Source: Thermincola carboxydiphila
GTDB taxonomy: Bacteria; Bacillota; Thermincolia; Thermincolales; UBA2595
Direction: 5' to 3'
DNA length: 64,000 nucleotides
Assembly (NCBI GenBank): GCA_016841725.1
Contig: JAENYP010000003.1
Location: 1 to 64,000 of the forward strand
The translations under genes and the position numbers were made by a program. Under the pieces are notes generated by a model. The model searched no databases and had not been told where the DNA came from. It worked only from the letters and a program-made list of their open reading frames with translations. Each line of letters begins with the position of its first letter. Positions within the stretch are counted from its first letter, which is position 1. Shown piece after piece: positions 17,287-27,070 of this stretch.

Positions 17287-17317
17287 TGAAGAAATTTCGA
17301 AACAGGGATAAGTTTTA

Positions 17318-19126
17318 ATGAGTAATGTACTTGAGAGGGTAACTGAATTAGGGAGAAAAGGCCTGCGGATTTTGCGGGCTTACGGAGTACTTTATTTCTT
17401 TCGGAGAACTGTGAAATATCTTAAAAGATATAAATGGCGCAGAATTTTGGCTCCGGATGATATGGATTCACAGTACCAAAAGTGGCTGAAGAAAAACGAG
17501 GCAACTATTGGAGAAAAGGGAGTGGCCAGGCATCAGGGAATTACCGAAGAAAAGGAACCTTTTCCATTGATAAGTATAATAATAGTGATTTCCAAGCCTT
17601 GTATTGATACCCTTAAACTTATGGTGGGCTCTATATTACTCCAGGATACAGACCAATGGGAGTTGGTTGTCCTTGAAAACGGGTCTTCTGCACATGCTGT
17701 GAAGGAATTTCTGGTACAACTAGTTAAAGGAGATAACCGTATTCTGACTGTAAAAAATGAGGAATGTGAGGAGTCAGGCCTTGTTCTTAATAAGGTTGTA
17801 AATAACTTAAAGTCCGAGTATGTCTTAGTGCTTGAAGAAACCGGTATTTTGAGGCCCTATGCGATTCGCTCATTTGCCGGGGAAGCACGGGAATCAAATT
17901 ATCCTGATGTGATATATGGTGATGAAGATACCCTGAATATTGAAACCCGCATACTCTCAAATCCTGTTTTTAAACCAGGCTGGTCCCCCAACCTGCTGTA
18001 TTCATTTAATTATGTCGGGTCACCGGTGATTATCAGGAAGCATTTGTTTGAGAAACTTGGGGGATTCCGGGAAGGTTACAGCAGGTGCATGAATTTTGAC
18101 ATGCTTCTGAGACTTACTGATTACAACTCAAGTATAAGAAGAATTCCTCAGGTATTATTCAGTAAAATAAGAAATGATAGTTGGAAGGATGAGTCAGAAA
18201 AAAAAGCAAGTCAAGAATCCCGGGCTATTCGGGAGTCTCTTCTCGGAAAAGGGTATGATTCCAGGGTTATCCATAGCAAGGTGACAGACACGTTTATTTA
18301 TCGCTTGAATATAAGGAAGGTAGAGCCGATCTCCATTATAATCCCGACAAAAAACAATGCAGAAGTGTTAAGGCGATGTTTGGAAAGCATTCGGGAGAAG
18401 TCTACCTACTGCAATTATGAAGTAATAGTTATAGATAACGGTACTACTGAGAAAAACACCTTGAATTACCTGGAATCACTGGAAGGTTTGAAAGGGTTTA
18501 GGGTATTAAGGTATCCTGGTGAATTCAACTATCCGGACATAAATAATTTTGGGGCAGCAGAAGCAAGGGGCAGTCACCTGGTATTTTTAAATGATGACAC
18601 TGAGGTTATCTCTTCCGATTGGCTGGAGGCTTTACTGGAACACAGCCAGATGCCTGAGGTTGGCGCTGTGGGAGCGTTGTTGCTTTTCCCCGGGGGATTG
18701 ATACAGCATGCAGGGGTGGTCATCGGTATGAGAGGCAGCGCTTCACATGCCTTCTATAAATGTAACGGGGATTCTCCCGGATATATGAATTTGGCGGCTT
18801 GTGTTAGAAATGTTTCTGCTGTAACGGCTGCATGTATGATGATAGAAAAAAACAAGTTTAACAGAGTTGGAGGGTTTAATACTACATTCAGGGTTGCCAT
18901 GAATGACATTGACCTGTGTATTCGACTGCTCAGGGTAGGATTATATAATATATATACCCCGCATGCCAGGCTGCTGCATCATGAATCCCTGACAAGGGGA
19001 GAATTCGTGAATGAAGAGGAAATTAACCTGTTCACATCTGTTCACAGAGAGTTTTTGGAAAGAGGCGACCCTTATTATCACCCGGCATTAAGCCTGGAGC
19101 GAAACGATTATTATCTGGCGGTGTAG
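17318..19126 (+). CDS. Two-domain GT2 glycosyltransferase
   Basis: A 602-residue cytoplasmic protein with two GT-A modules. The first (about 85-330) begins FPLISIIIVISKPCIDTLKLM and has a weak acidic motif (VIYGDEDTLN). The second (about 340-590) is canonical: PISIIIPTKNNAEVLRRCLESI, VIVIDNGTTEKNT, LVFLNDDTEVISSDWLEAL with the DxD-type metal site, and MNDIDLCIRLLRVG. Tandem GT2 proteins of this kind (with GGFNTTF and HARLLHHESLTRG) commonly make rhamnan or heteropolymer backbones, adding two linkages. The next gene starts 2 bases after its stop. Donor and acceptor are unknown. Confidence 0.82.
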   Translation: MSNVLERVTELGRKGLRILRAYGVLYFFRRTVKYLKRYKWRRILAPDDMDSQYQKWLKKNEATIGEKGVARHQGITEEKEPFPLISIIIVISKPCIDTLKLMVGSILLQDTDQWELVVLENGSSAHAVKEFLVQLVKGDNRILTVKNEECEESGLVLNKVVNNLKSEYVLVLEETGILRPYAIRSFAGEARESNYPDVIYGDEDTLNIETRILSNPVFKPGWSPNLLYSFNYVGSPVIIRKHLFEKLGGFREGYSRCMNFDMLLRLTDYNSSIRRIPQVLFSKIRNDSWKDESEKKASQESRAIRESLLGKGYDSRVIHSKVTDTFIYRLNIRKVEPISIIIPTKNNAEVLRRCLESIREKSTYCNYEVIVIDNGTTEKNTLNYLESLEGLKGFRVLRYPGEFNYPDINNFGAAEARGSHLVFLNDDTEVISSDWLEALLEHSQMPEVGAVGALLLFPGGLIQHAGVVIGMRGSASHAFYKCNGDSPGYMNLAACVRNVSAVTAACMMIEKNKFNRVGGFNTTFRVAMNDIDLCIRLLRVGLYNIYTPHARLLHHESLTRGEFVNEEEINLFTSVHREFLERGDPYYHPALSLERNDYYLAV

Positions 19127-19128
19127 TT

Positions 19129-20277
19129 ATGAAGATACTTGAAATCATAACTCTGGGTGAAATTGGTGGGGCTCAGAATGTTCTTGTTGATCTGGTTAAA
19201 GGATTTACAGAACGCTTTGATGCTGAGGTTGATGTGGTTTTTGGGGAAGGTAATTATTTAACCGAAGCCTTACCAAGTAACTTTAGAGGTGAAGTAATAC
19301 AGCTTCCTTATTTAAAAAGAAGTATTAATTTGAAAGATGACATTAAAGCATTCCTTTATATAAAAAGCTTATGTCAAAAAAATAAATACGATATAGTTCA
19401 CTGCCACAGTTCTAAGGCAGCCTGGTTGGGCAGATTGGCGGCACGAATAGCCGGTATCCAGAGGATTTGTGTTACAGTACACGGTCTTTCATATATATCC
19501 GGGGATTCATATGTCAGTGAACTGATATATAAAAATATTGAGAGAATGATGTTGCCATTAAAATACGAATACATTTTTGTTTCTCCTGATGATATGTTTG
19601 CCATGAATTCGCTTGGCCTGGACCGGGAGAAATGCAAAGTAATACCTAATGGGAGGGCGGTTCCCGGGAAACCGGATAAAGGACTTAGGAAGTTGCTGCA
19701 GATTGACTGTGCCGCACCCTTGGTATGCATGGTAGGGCGACTTTCATTTCAGAAGAATCCACTCTTATTTATCAGAATTGCAAAAAAGGTTTTGGATAGT
19801 TACCCAGGGGAACTGGCAACGCCACATTTTGTTCTGATTGGGGATGGGCCCTTGAGACAGGAATGCCAGGCTTATCTCAATGTAGGGGCAATAACTGGCA
19901 ATGTGCATTTAACAGGAGATTTGGAAAATGCCGGTCAGTACTTTTGGGATACTGACATTGCATTACTTACTTCAAATTACGAATCCTGTCCGCTGGTTAT
20001 TATAGAAGCAATGGCAACCGGAACTCCTGTGGTCGCAAGTAATGTAATAGGCACGCGACATATAATTAACCATGGGGAGGATGGCTATCTGTTTTCTCTT
20101 GATCAGGAAGGGAAAGCTGCTGAACATATAATGCAATTATTGCTAGACAGAGAGTTAGCAGAAAATATGGGTAATAAAGCTAAAGTCAGCTATAACAGAA
20201 GGTATGTGATTGATAGAATGGTAGATGATTATGCAGATTATTTCGGTCTAAAGCCGAAAACCGGAGAGGATATATGA
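19129..20277 (+). CDS. GT4-family glycosyltransferase
   Basis: A 382-residue retaining glycosyltransferase of GT-B fold. The N-terminal domain starts MKILEIITLGEIGGAQNVLVDL and includes DIVHCHSSKAAWLGRLAARIAG; the C-terminal nucleotide-sugar domain has MVGRLSFQKNPLLFIRIA, VLIGDGPLRQECQ and a complete EX7E motif (YESCPLVIIEAMATGTPVVAS, glutamates near 285 and 293). No membrane segment. The last codons overlap the start of the next gene (ATGATGA), so it is part of a coupled operon. Donor not predictable. Confidence 0.85.
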   Translation: MKILEIITLGEIGGAQNVLVDLVKGFTERFDAEVDVVFGEGNYLTEALPSNFRGEVIQLPYLKRSINLKDDIKAFLYIKSLCQKNKYDIVHCHSSKAAWLGRLAARIAGIQRICVTVHGLSYISGDSYVSELIYKNIERMMLPLKYEYIFVSPDDMFAMNSLGLDREKCKVIPNGRAVPGKPDKGLRKLLQIDCAAPLVCMVGRLSFQKNPLLFIRIAKKVLDSYPGELATPHFVLIGDGPLRQECQAYLNVGAITGNVHLTGDLENAGQYFWDTDIALLTSNYESCPLVIIEAMATGTPVVASNVIGTRHIINHGEDGYLFSLDQEGKAAEHIMQLLLDRELAENMGNKAKVSYNRRYVIDRMVDDYADYFGLKPKTGEDI

Positions 20278-21488
20278 TGACTTCCGGTGAGAAAAAATTT
20301 GATGCTATTGTCTGCCTGTCACAGATAGATTGGGATTTTCTATGGCAGCGGACTCAGGAAATAATGAGCCAGTTCGCGGCGATGGGGTATCCGGTGTTGT
20401 TTGTTGAGAATACAGGGGTACGCATTCCGAATATCAAAGATGCACCCCGGGTCTGGCAAAGGTTGAAAAAGATTATTCGGCCGGCCAAGGGAACTAATTT
20501 AACTGAAAGTCATAATAATATTAAGGTATTGAGTCCAATGGCCCTGCCTTTCCCATACTCCCGGTTAGCTTGGAAATTGAACAGTGCACTGATTCGCCGG
20601 GAAATTGATCACTTTAGCAGGAACACGGGAGTTCCAGTAAAAAGAATTTTGCTATGGTCATACATGACGACACCTCTGGCAGTGCATTTGGCTGAAAGTG
20701 TGTCATGGGCAGGTATTGTGGTTGATTTGGTCAGTGACCCCTGTAAGGTTCCGGGCGCTGAGCGCATTGTGCCTTATCACCGGAAGATGCTCCAAAAGGC
20801 AAACGTGATTTTCTGTGCATCGGTTCCTGTTGTGAATTCGACTAAACTGTATATTAATGACAAAAGCCTCGCTAAGCTGCATCTACTTGAGGATGGGTTT
20901 TCAACTAATTTATATAACATGGCTCAAAATCAAGTTGATTTAAAAGTACCGATAAATAATCCTGATAACCCGATTGTGGTTTACATAGGAGGGGTTAACA
21001 ATAAAATATGGTGGGATGCTGTTTCTGCTATGGCAGAGAGACTGCCTGAAGTGAATTTTGTTTTCGTAGGCCCTAAAGAATATGGAGAACTTCCCTGTAA
21101 AGGAGCAGGCCAAAATGTTACCTGGCTGCCGCCGTTTGAAAAGTATTCCCAACTGGGAGCTTTTTTGAAGAAATGTAGTGTCGGGCTTATACCATATATA
21201 TCTACACCTTATGTAAATGAAATGAGGCCTGCAAAAATCAATGAATATATGGTAATGGGGCTGCCTATAGTAGCAACGAATATGCCGGAACTAAAACGGC
21301 TTGGCAGTGAATATGGGCCAGGGATTGTGTATTTGTCAGAGAGTGCCGGGGATTTTGCAATAGCATTGAGAAAGGCGCTAAATGAAGATTGTAAGGAATA
21401 CTGGGAAAGACGCAGAAAGATAACTCGAAGCAAGTCATGGGAAGACGTTTGTAGGAAACTTGAAGAACATTTTCGAGTTAATTTTTGA
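20274..21488 (+). CDS. TuaH-like glycosyltransferase
   Basis: A 404-residue protein that opens FDAIVCLSQIDWDFLWQRTQEIM, then FAAMGYPVLFVENTGVRIPN, the typical start of TuaH-type transferases (teichuronic acid biosynthesis in Bacillus) and related capsule enzymes. The C-terminal half holds VYIGGVNNKIWWDAV, NFVFVGPKEYGELP and VSTPYVNEMRPAKINEYMVMGLPIVATN-like donor-site features, split here across about residues 300-345. It lacks the classical first glutamate of EX7E, as usual for this subfamily. It overlaps the preceding gene by 4 bases and the ABC exporter follows. Confidence 0.75.
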   Translation: MMTSGEKKFDAIVCLSQIDWDFLWQRTQEIMSQFAAMGYPVLFVENTGVRIPNIKDAPRVWQRLKKIIRPAKGTNLTESHNNIKVLSPMALPFPYSRLAWKLNSALIRREIDHFSRNTGVPVKRILLWSYMTTPLAVHLAESVSWAGIVVDLVSDPCKVPGAERIVPYHRKMLQKANVIFCASVPVVNSTKLYINDKSLAKLHLLEDGFSTNLYNMAQNQVDLKVPINNPDNPIVVYIGGVNNKIWWDAVSAMAERLPEVNFVFVGPKEYGELPCKGAGQNVTWLPPFEKYSQLGAFLKKCSVGLIPYISTPYVNEMRPAKINEYMVMGLPIVATNMPELKRLGSEYGPGIVYLSESAGDFAIALRKALNEDCKEYWERRRKITRSKSWEDVCRKLEEHFRVNF

Positions 21489-21508
21489 GAGGAGTAATTT
21501 TCGCGAAA

Positions 21509-22318
21509 ATGAGTTTGCTAAAGCAATTTTTTAATTTTTTCTCAGATACATTAAAAAGTAGAAAACTTATGTTTGAATTAGCAAAAAAGGATTTCCGGGC
21601 AAAGTATCTAGGGTCTTACCTAGGTATACTTTGGGCCTTTGTTCAACCGACAATTACGATACTAATTTTTTGGTTTGTATTTCAGGTAGGATTTAAATCT
21701 GTACCTGTGGATAATTTTCCTTTCATACTGTGGCTTTTATGTGGTATGGTGCCGTGGTTCTTCTTTTCGGAAGCCATAAACAGTGCCACCAATGCAGTAA
21801 TAGAAAATAGTTATTTGGTTAAAAAAGTTGTTTTCAGAGTTAGTATTTTGCCTATTATTAAGATAATCTCGTCGCTGTTTATTCATTTGTTTTTCATTGT
21901 TTTCTTATTTTTCATGTTTATTTTTTACGGTTACAAGCCTAGTATTTATAACTTTCAAGTAATATATTATTTAGCTGCTACGGTTATTTTAGTTTTGGGA
22001 ACTTCATGGTTAACATCATCTTTGGTAGTTTTTTTAAAAGATGTAGGTCAGATAGTTGGAATGTTATTACAATTTGGTTTCTGGATGACCCCAATTTTTT
22101 GGTCCCTAAAAATAGTACCCGAAAGGTATCAAAGTATCTTAAAACTTAACCCAGTATATTACTTAGTTGAGGGATACAGGGATAGCCTTATTTATCACAC
22201 TTGGTTTTGGGAACACAGGTATTTGACATTATATTTCTGGTTTATTGCTATTACCATGTTTATTACTGGAGCTATAGCTTTTAAACGATTGAGACCTCAC
22301 TTCGCAGATGTTTTATAA
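21509..22318 (+). CDS. ABC-2 type polysaccharide export permease (Wzm-like, module 1)
   Basis: Membrane subunit of a polysaccharide ABC exporter. The 269 residues have the TagG/Wzm layout: an amphipathic N-terminus with LMFELAKKDFRAKYLGSYLGILWAFVQP, six hydrophobic segments, and the family motif MTPIFWSLKIVPERYQSILKLNPVYYLVEGYR (split about residues 190-220). It is directly followed by its ATPase. The ATG at 21509 is chosen; an in-frame TTG at 21485 overlaps the previous stop but has no ribosome site. From here the sequence becomes markedly AT-rich compared with the envelope genes upstream. Confidence 0.88.
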   Translation: MSLLKQFFNFFSDTLKSRKLMFELAKKDFRAKYLGSYLGILWAFVQPTITILIFWFVFQVGFKSVPVDNFPFILWLLCGMVPWFFFSEAINSATNAVIENSYLVKKVVFRVSILPIIKIISSLFIHLFFIVFLFFMFIFYGYKPSIYNFQVIYYLAATVILVLGTSWLTSSLVVFLKDVGQIVGMLLQFGFWMTPIFWSLKIVPERYQSILKLNPVYYLVEGYRDSLIYHTWFWEHRYLTLYFWFIAITMFITGAIAFKRLRPHFADVL

Positions 22319-22327
22319 GGAGAAATT

Positions 22328-23599
22328 ATGGATAAAGATATAGATATAAAAGTAGAGAATGTATCGAAATTATATAAGCTATATGATAAACCCATAGATA
22401 GATTAAAGGAGGCAATCAACCCGTTTAGGAAGAAATACCATAAAGCCTTTTATGCTTTAAAAGATGTGTCTTTTAATATTAGAAAAGGAGAGGCGGTTGG
22501 TATTATAGGACAAAACGGGTCTGGAAAATCAACCTTGCTTCAGATAATAACTGGTGTTCTTTCACATACATCGGGTAATCTTGCTGTGAACGGGAAAATA
22601 TCTGCGCTTCTAGAGCTTGGAACCGGGTTTAATCCGGAATTGACAGGCATAGAAAACATTTATTTTTATGGAGCTATTATGGGAGTCAACAAAGGGGAGA
22701 TGGATAAGCGTATAGACGAAATAATTTCATTTGCGGATATAGGGGAATTTGTTCATCAACCAGTAAAAGTCTACTCTAGTGGTATGTTTGTTAAGTTGGC
22801 TTTTTCCGTAGCAATTAATGTTCAACCTGATATTCTAATAGTTGACGAAGCTCTAGCTGTTGGAGATATAAGGTTTCAACAGAAATGCTATAGAAAAATA
22901 AAGGAAATTAAGACTGACAAAACAATACTGTTTGTATCCCATGATTTAGGGGCAGTCACGAATTTTTGCGACAGAGTTATTTGGCTTAATGATGGTGAAA
23001 TAATCGAGGATGACACTCCGGCTAAGGTTATAAAGAATTATTACACTTATATGGTTTATAATTCCGAAAATGACATTATTGACTCTGAAATGGCCATAGA
23101 TGAAAACCACAGTTTGATGGATATTGACCCTCTGCCGGAGGGAGTAGCAAGCTTTGGAGAAGGGGCCGCAAAAATAATCGGTGCTAGTCTATTCAAGCAT
23201 AAACTTCAAAGTAAAATAAAAGTTCTTGAAGGTGGGGAAAAGGTTGACTTGGTAGCAAGAATTAAATTAAATGATTATATAGATAGTCCAATTATCGGAT
23301 TTACTATGAAAAACAAGATTGGTTTTACGATTTTATCAACTAATACGGCTGTTCTTAGACGAAATATCGAACCTCTACAAAAGGGAGATACTCTAATTGT
23401 TCGTTTTAGCTTTATGTTCCCAAATATAAAGAATGACTACTATATTTTTTCTCTAGCTATTGCCAATGGAACGCTGCACAATCACATTCAACATCATTGG
23501 GTTCACGATGTAATTATTGTAGAAGTTAGAAGAAATGACCAATTCGCTGAGTGTCACGGCTTATGCGTTTTCGATGATATTGATATAGAAGTGAGTTGA
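22328..23599 (+). CDS. Polysaccharide ABC exporter ATPase with C-terminal Wzt domain (module 1)
   Basis: A 423-residue ATPase partner of the permease above. Walker A GIIGQNGSGKST (about 58-69), signature YSSGM (about 148), Walker B ILIVDEALAVGD (about 168-179) and switch VSHD (about 203) are all present. After residue 250 there is an extra 170-residue beta-rich region (KIIGASLFKHKLQSKIKVLEGGEKVDL, split, through FMFPNIKNDYYIFSLAIANGT) that corresponds to the Wzt carbohydrate-binding domain, which in O-antigen systems recognises a modified chain end before export. TAAGGAG precedes the ATG. Methyltransferase genes immediately follow, consistent with recognition of a methyl-capped terminus. Confidence 0.9.
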   Translation: MDKDIDIKVENVSKLYKLYDKPIDRLKEAINPFRKKYHKAFYALKDVSFNIRKGEAVGIIGQNGSGKSTLLQIITGVLSHTSGNLAVNGKISALLELGTGFNPELTGIENIYFYGAIMGVNKGEMDKRIDEIISFADIGEFVHQPVKVYSSGMFVKLAFSVAINVQPDILIVDEALAVGDIRFQQKCYRKIKEIKTDKTILFVSHDLGAVTNFCDRVIWLNDGEIIEDDTPAKVIKNYYTYMVYNSENDIIDSEMAIDENHSLMDIDPLPEGVASFGEGAAKIIGASLFKHKLQSKIKVLEGGEKVDLVARIKLNDYIDSPIIGFTMKNKIGFTILSTNTAVLRRNIEPLQKGDTLIVRFSFMFPNIKNDYYIFSLAIANGTLHNHIQHHWVHDVIIVEVRRNDQFAECHGLCVFDDIDIEVS

Positions 23600-23603
23600 C
23601 AAT

Positions 23604-24218
23604 ATGCATAAAAGTTCCTTGGAAAAAATGAATAGTTTTAAAAAGAGATATCTCGAACGGTTTGGCAAGAAAGCGATTCGGATTTTAGACATTGGAAGTC
23701 AAAACGTGAGCAATGATGCCAACGGAAGCTACAAACAGATATTTAACAACGGTCTATGGATATATAAAGGAGCAGACATAGTACCTGCAAACAATGTAGA
23801 TATAGTATTGAATGATATATATAATTGGGAGGAAATTGCATCAAATTCTTATGACGTAGTGATAAGTGGACAAGCTTTTGAGCATATTGAATATTTTTGG
23901 GTAACAATGCTTGAGATTACAAGAGTACTTAAGCCCGGGGGCTTATGTTGCATTATCGCTCCTTCGGGGGGATATGAGCATAGATATCCCGTTGATTGCT
24001 GGAGATTCTATCCCGATGGATTTAAAAGTCTATGTAAGTTTTCTGGACTAAAAGAGCTTGAAATTTATACTGAGTGGGAACCCCAACATCATTATAATGA
24101 TGGCAGTGAATTGTGGAAAGACTCTGTTTTAATTTGTGAGAAGCCTCATTTTTCTTTTTATAAGAATTGTGTATTTTTGATAAAAAACTACCTATTAAAA
24201 AAGATCATGTTTATTTAA
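23604..24218 (+). CDS. Class I SAM-dependent methyltransferase
   Basis: A 204-residue enzyme with motif I RILDIGSQNVSND (about 23-35), the acidic pair INGADIVPANNVDIVLND-like region (as KGADIVPANNVDIVLND, about 55-71), VVISGQAFEHIEYFW (about 88-102) and RVLKPGGLCCIIAPSGGYEHRYPVDCWRFYPDG beyond it. The HRYPVDCWRFYPDG motif is typical of small methyltransferases in O-antigen and S-layer glycan loci. It starts 4 bases after the ATPase gene. The substrate is probably a sugar of the exported glycan. Confidence 0.8.
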   Translation: MHKSSLEKMNSFKKRYLERFGKKAIRILDIGSQNVSNDANGSYKQIFNNGLWIYKGADIVPANNVDIVLNDIYNWEEIASNSYDVVISGQAFEHIEYFWVTMLEITRVLKPGGLCCIIAPSGGYEHRYPVDCWRFYPDGFKSLCKFSGLKELEIYTEWEPQHHYNDGSELWKDSVLICEKPHFSFYKNCVFLIKNYLLKKIMFI

Positions 24219-24253
24219 ATAGTTTTTGCATGACTTAAGGAGTAGAAAGACTA

Positions 24254-27037
24254 ATGAAATATGACTGCGAAATTGATATGACAACAGATAATTCGTTTTC
24301 ACTTATATTACAACGGATCAAGCCAGGTTCCCGAATATTGGAATTTGGTCCGGCGACCGGGTATATGACAAAATATATGAAAGAAAAATTAGGGTGTAAG
24401 ATTTATTGTATAGAAATAGATACTGAAGCTGCAGAGATTGCCAATAAATATTGTGAAAAGATGATTGTAACAGATATAGACTGCTTACAATGGACAGAAG
24501 AATTACCTGAAAATTATTTTGATTACGTAATTTTTGCCGATGTACTGGAACACTTAAAAAATCCTTGGAAAGCACTTAAACGTGCGGCCGATTTTTTAAA
24601 AAAAGGTGGGACTGTAATAACTTCAATTCCCAATATAGGTCATAGTGCAATTATAATGGAACTTCTCCAAGGGAGATTTGATTACCAAAGGTCTGGACTG
24701 CTTGATGACACTCATATCCGATTTTTTACACGTAAAAGTATTTTAAATTTATTGGCAAGAGCAGAACTGTGTCCTGTAAAATGGTTAGCGGTTATTAATC
24801 GACCTGAAGATACTGAGTTCAAACAAAAATACTCCAATTTTCCTGAAACTGTTCAAGATTTTCTTAAAAATGTTGAGGATAATCACGTGTACCAGTATAT
24901 CACGGTGTCCAAGAGGCTAACTGATGTAAATGAAAAGAATTGCTGCATAGATCTCTCTACAAGGAACAATGGCGGCAGCTATTTACAGGTTTTCTGGAGT
25001 ACAAAAGCTAGTGATTTTCTGGAGGCAGATTCAGCAAAGGTTCCTTTACAATACGATGGTGGGATGGTAACTTACGAGGTGCCTTTACCCTCAAAGGTAA
25101 AGGGTTACTTAAGAATAGATCCGGGGAACGTTAATGCTTACGGGGAGATCAAAAATATCAGTATAAAGGCAATAAATTCGGATGCAGCCGGAGTTAAAGG
25201 CGTGATTGCGTATTCGAATTACGAAAATAATTTTATTGGCTTATCTCCAGGTGCTGGGTTGCTTTTCTTACATAGCGGCAAATACAAAAGGTATATTTGT
25301 ATTGGTAACGATCCACAAATGATCTTTTCCCTGCCCGAGGTTGATTATGGGCAACCACTAATTCTGGAAGTAACCATGAGAAATACTGAAAACATGCCTG
25401 TTAATGCTTTGCTTGAAGTTAGTTGTATGCAAAAGGAGCTTTTCAACAAAACTAGGCAATTGGAAAAACAGACAAATGAACTTGACAAAGCAACGCAACA
25501 ACTGGAGCAATTATTGCATGAATTAGATGAAACTAAGCATGAATTAGATGAAACAAATCTTGAGTTACACGAAACTACATTTAAATGGAGCGAAACAACA
25601 ACCAGCTTAAAGGAGAGAGAGTTGCAGGTGGTAGACCAGCAACAGCGACTGCAATCGCTAAATGATGAATTTTTGTCAGTGACGGTGAGCTTACAAGAAA
25701 GTCATGCGCAATTGTCGAGTGTTCTTCACTCGCATTCATGGAGAGTAACTGCACCAGTTCGTTGGGTGGCTGATAATCTTAAACTATTGATTTCCAAGGT
25801 TGTTTCTGAAAAGTTTAATTATAATTTTAGGCTTATTAAAACTAAATTAAAGTACATTAACGAAGTAAGCACCATACCTGTTTCGAACGGACGTGTTAAA
25901 AAGTGGCAGCTAAAGATTTCTAAAACAAAATGGCTTCACCAAGTATTTTGGTGGTTGCGGGCTAAAACGATGACTGCAAATCCGGTACTCTATGATGTGA
26001 GGGTAAAAAAACCGATTAATGTTACACGACCCAAAATCATTCATGCAATTCCGAATACCTTCGTCGGTGGCTCCACACAACTAATAATTGATTTAATAGA
26101 ATATTTAGGTCACAAGTACGATATGGAAATTATAACCTATGCTCTTCCGCCCATCGGTAAACATAAAGGACTTGTTATCCACGACTTGAGTGGAATTCAA
26201 TCTGGAGAAGAAGCGGCAGAGTTCCTGAAAAGCAAGAAGGCTGACCTTGTTCATATTCATTATTGGGGAGAAGGAGATACCCCTTGGTATCAAAAAATCT
26301 TCGAAGCTACAGAGACATATAGCTGCAAATTAGTTGAAAACATAAACACTCCTATTGAGGCTTATATTAACCCCCGGGTGAATCATTATGTATATGTAAG
26401 TGAATACGCTCAAAGGATGTTTGGCAAATGGCCTGAGAATTCTTCCGTCATTTACCCCGGGATAGATTTTACCCATTTTACCCCAAGCAATTCCGAAAAT
26501 AGACCGGACGCTGTAGGTATGGTATATAGACTTGAAGGGGACAAGCTCCGGGAAGACGCTATCCAGGTATTTATAGAATTAGCTAAAAGGCGGCCACAAA
26601 CTTTAATTTATATTGTAGGTTCAGGAACCTTTTTCAATAAGTATCTCGAACAGGTGTATCAGGCAAATGTCCGTAATAATTTCGTTTTCACCGGCTATGT
26701 GCCTTATGCCCAACTGCCGCAGATTTACGACAAATTTTCGGTATTTGTTGCTCCTGTTTGGAAAGAAAGCTTTGGTCAGGTTTCTCCTTTCGCAATGAAC
26801 AAGGAAATTGTAGTAGCTGGATACGATATCGGTGCTCTTTCCGAGATACTCAATGGAACAGACACTCTTGCCAGCAATATTGATGAGCTTGTAGATATAA
26901 TCATCAATTTACTCGATAACCCTGAGATATTAGAAAGAAAGGGAAAAGAAATGCGGCAACGGGCACAAGAAAATTTCTGTGTAAAAGTAATGGTTTCCAA
27001 ATATGAAGAGATATATGAAACATTATTATCACAATAA
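24254..27037 (+). CDS. Methyltransferase - coiled-coil - glycosyltransferase fusion (possible chain-length ruler)
   Basis: A 927-residue multidomain protein. Residues 1-225: class I methyltransferase (RILEFGPATGYMTKYM, DYVIFADVLEHLKNPW, GGTVITSIPNIGH). About 230-390: beta-rich domain with GYLRIDPGNVNAYGEIKNIS. About 394-492: coiled coil with clear heptads (HELDETK, HELDETN, LELHETT). About 495-590: basic linker. About 592-927: GT4 domain (HAIPNTFVGGSTQLIIDLI, VGMVYRLEGDKLRED, FVAPVWKESFGQVSPFAM), in which the second glutamate of EX7E is Phe. The order recalls WsaE of S-layer glycan loci and the coiled-coil ruler principle of WbdD in E. coli O9a. Adding a terminal methyl while the coil measures length is an inference. 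Confidence 0.82.
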   Translation: MKYDCEIDMTTDNSFSLILQRIKPGSRILEFGPATGYMTKYMKEKLGCKIYCIEIDTEAAEIANKYCEKMIVTDIDCLQWTEELPENYFDYVIFADVLEHLKNPWKALKRAADFLKKGGTVITSIPNIGHSAIIMELLQGRFDYQRSGLLDDTHIRFFTRKSILNLLARAELCPVKWLAVINRPEDTEFKQKYSNFPETVQDFLKNVEDNHVYQYITVSKRLTDVNEKNCCIDLSTRNNGGSYLQVFWSTKASDFLEADSAKVPLQYDGGMVTYEVPLPSKVKGYLRIDPGNVNAYGEIKNISIKAINSDAAGVKGVIAYSNYENNFIGLSPGAGLLFLHSGKYKRYICIGNDPQMIFSLPEVDYGQPLILEVTMRNTENMPVNALLEVSCMQKELFNKTRQLEKQTNELDKATQQLEQLLHELDETKHELDETNLELHETTFKWSETTTSLKERELQVVDQQQRLQSLNDEFLSVTVSLQESHAQLSSVLHSHSWRVTAPVRWVADNLKLLISKVVSEKFNYNFRLIKTKLKYINEVSTIPVSNGRVKKWQLKISKTKWLHQVFWWLRAKTMTANPVLYDVRVKKPINVTRPKIIHAIPNTFVGGSTQLIIDLIEYLGHKYDMEIITYALPPIGKHKGLVIHDLSGIQSGEEAAEFLKSKKADLVHIHYWGEGDTPWYQKIFEATETYSCKLVENINTPIEAYINPRVNHYVYVSEYAQRMFGKWPENSSVIYPGIDFTHFTPSNSENRPDAVGMVYRLEGDKLREDAIQVFIELAKRRPQTLIYIVGSGTFFNKYLEQVYQANVRNNFVFTGYVPYAQLPQIYDKFSVFVAPVWKESFGQVSPFAMNKEIVVAGYDIGALSEILNGTDTLASNIDELVDIIINLLDNPEILERKGKEMRQRAQENFCVKVMVSKYEEIYETLLSQ

Positions 27038-27070
27038 AAGAATAAAATTTTGTATTTTTAGGAGAAATCT

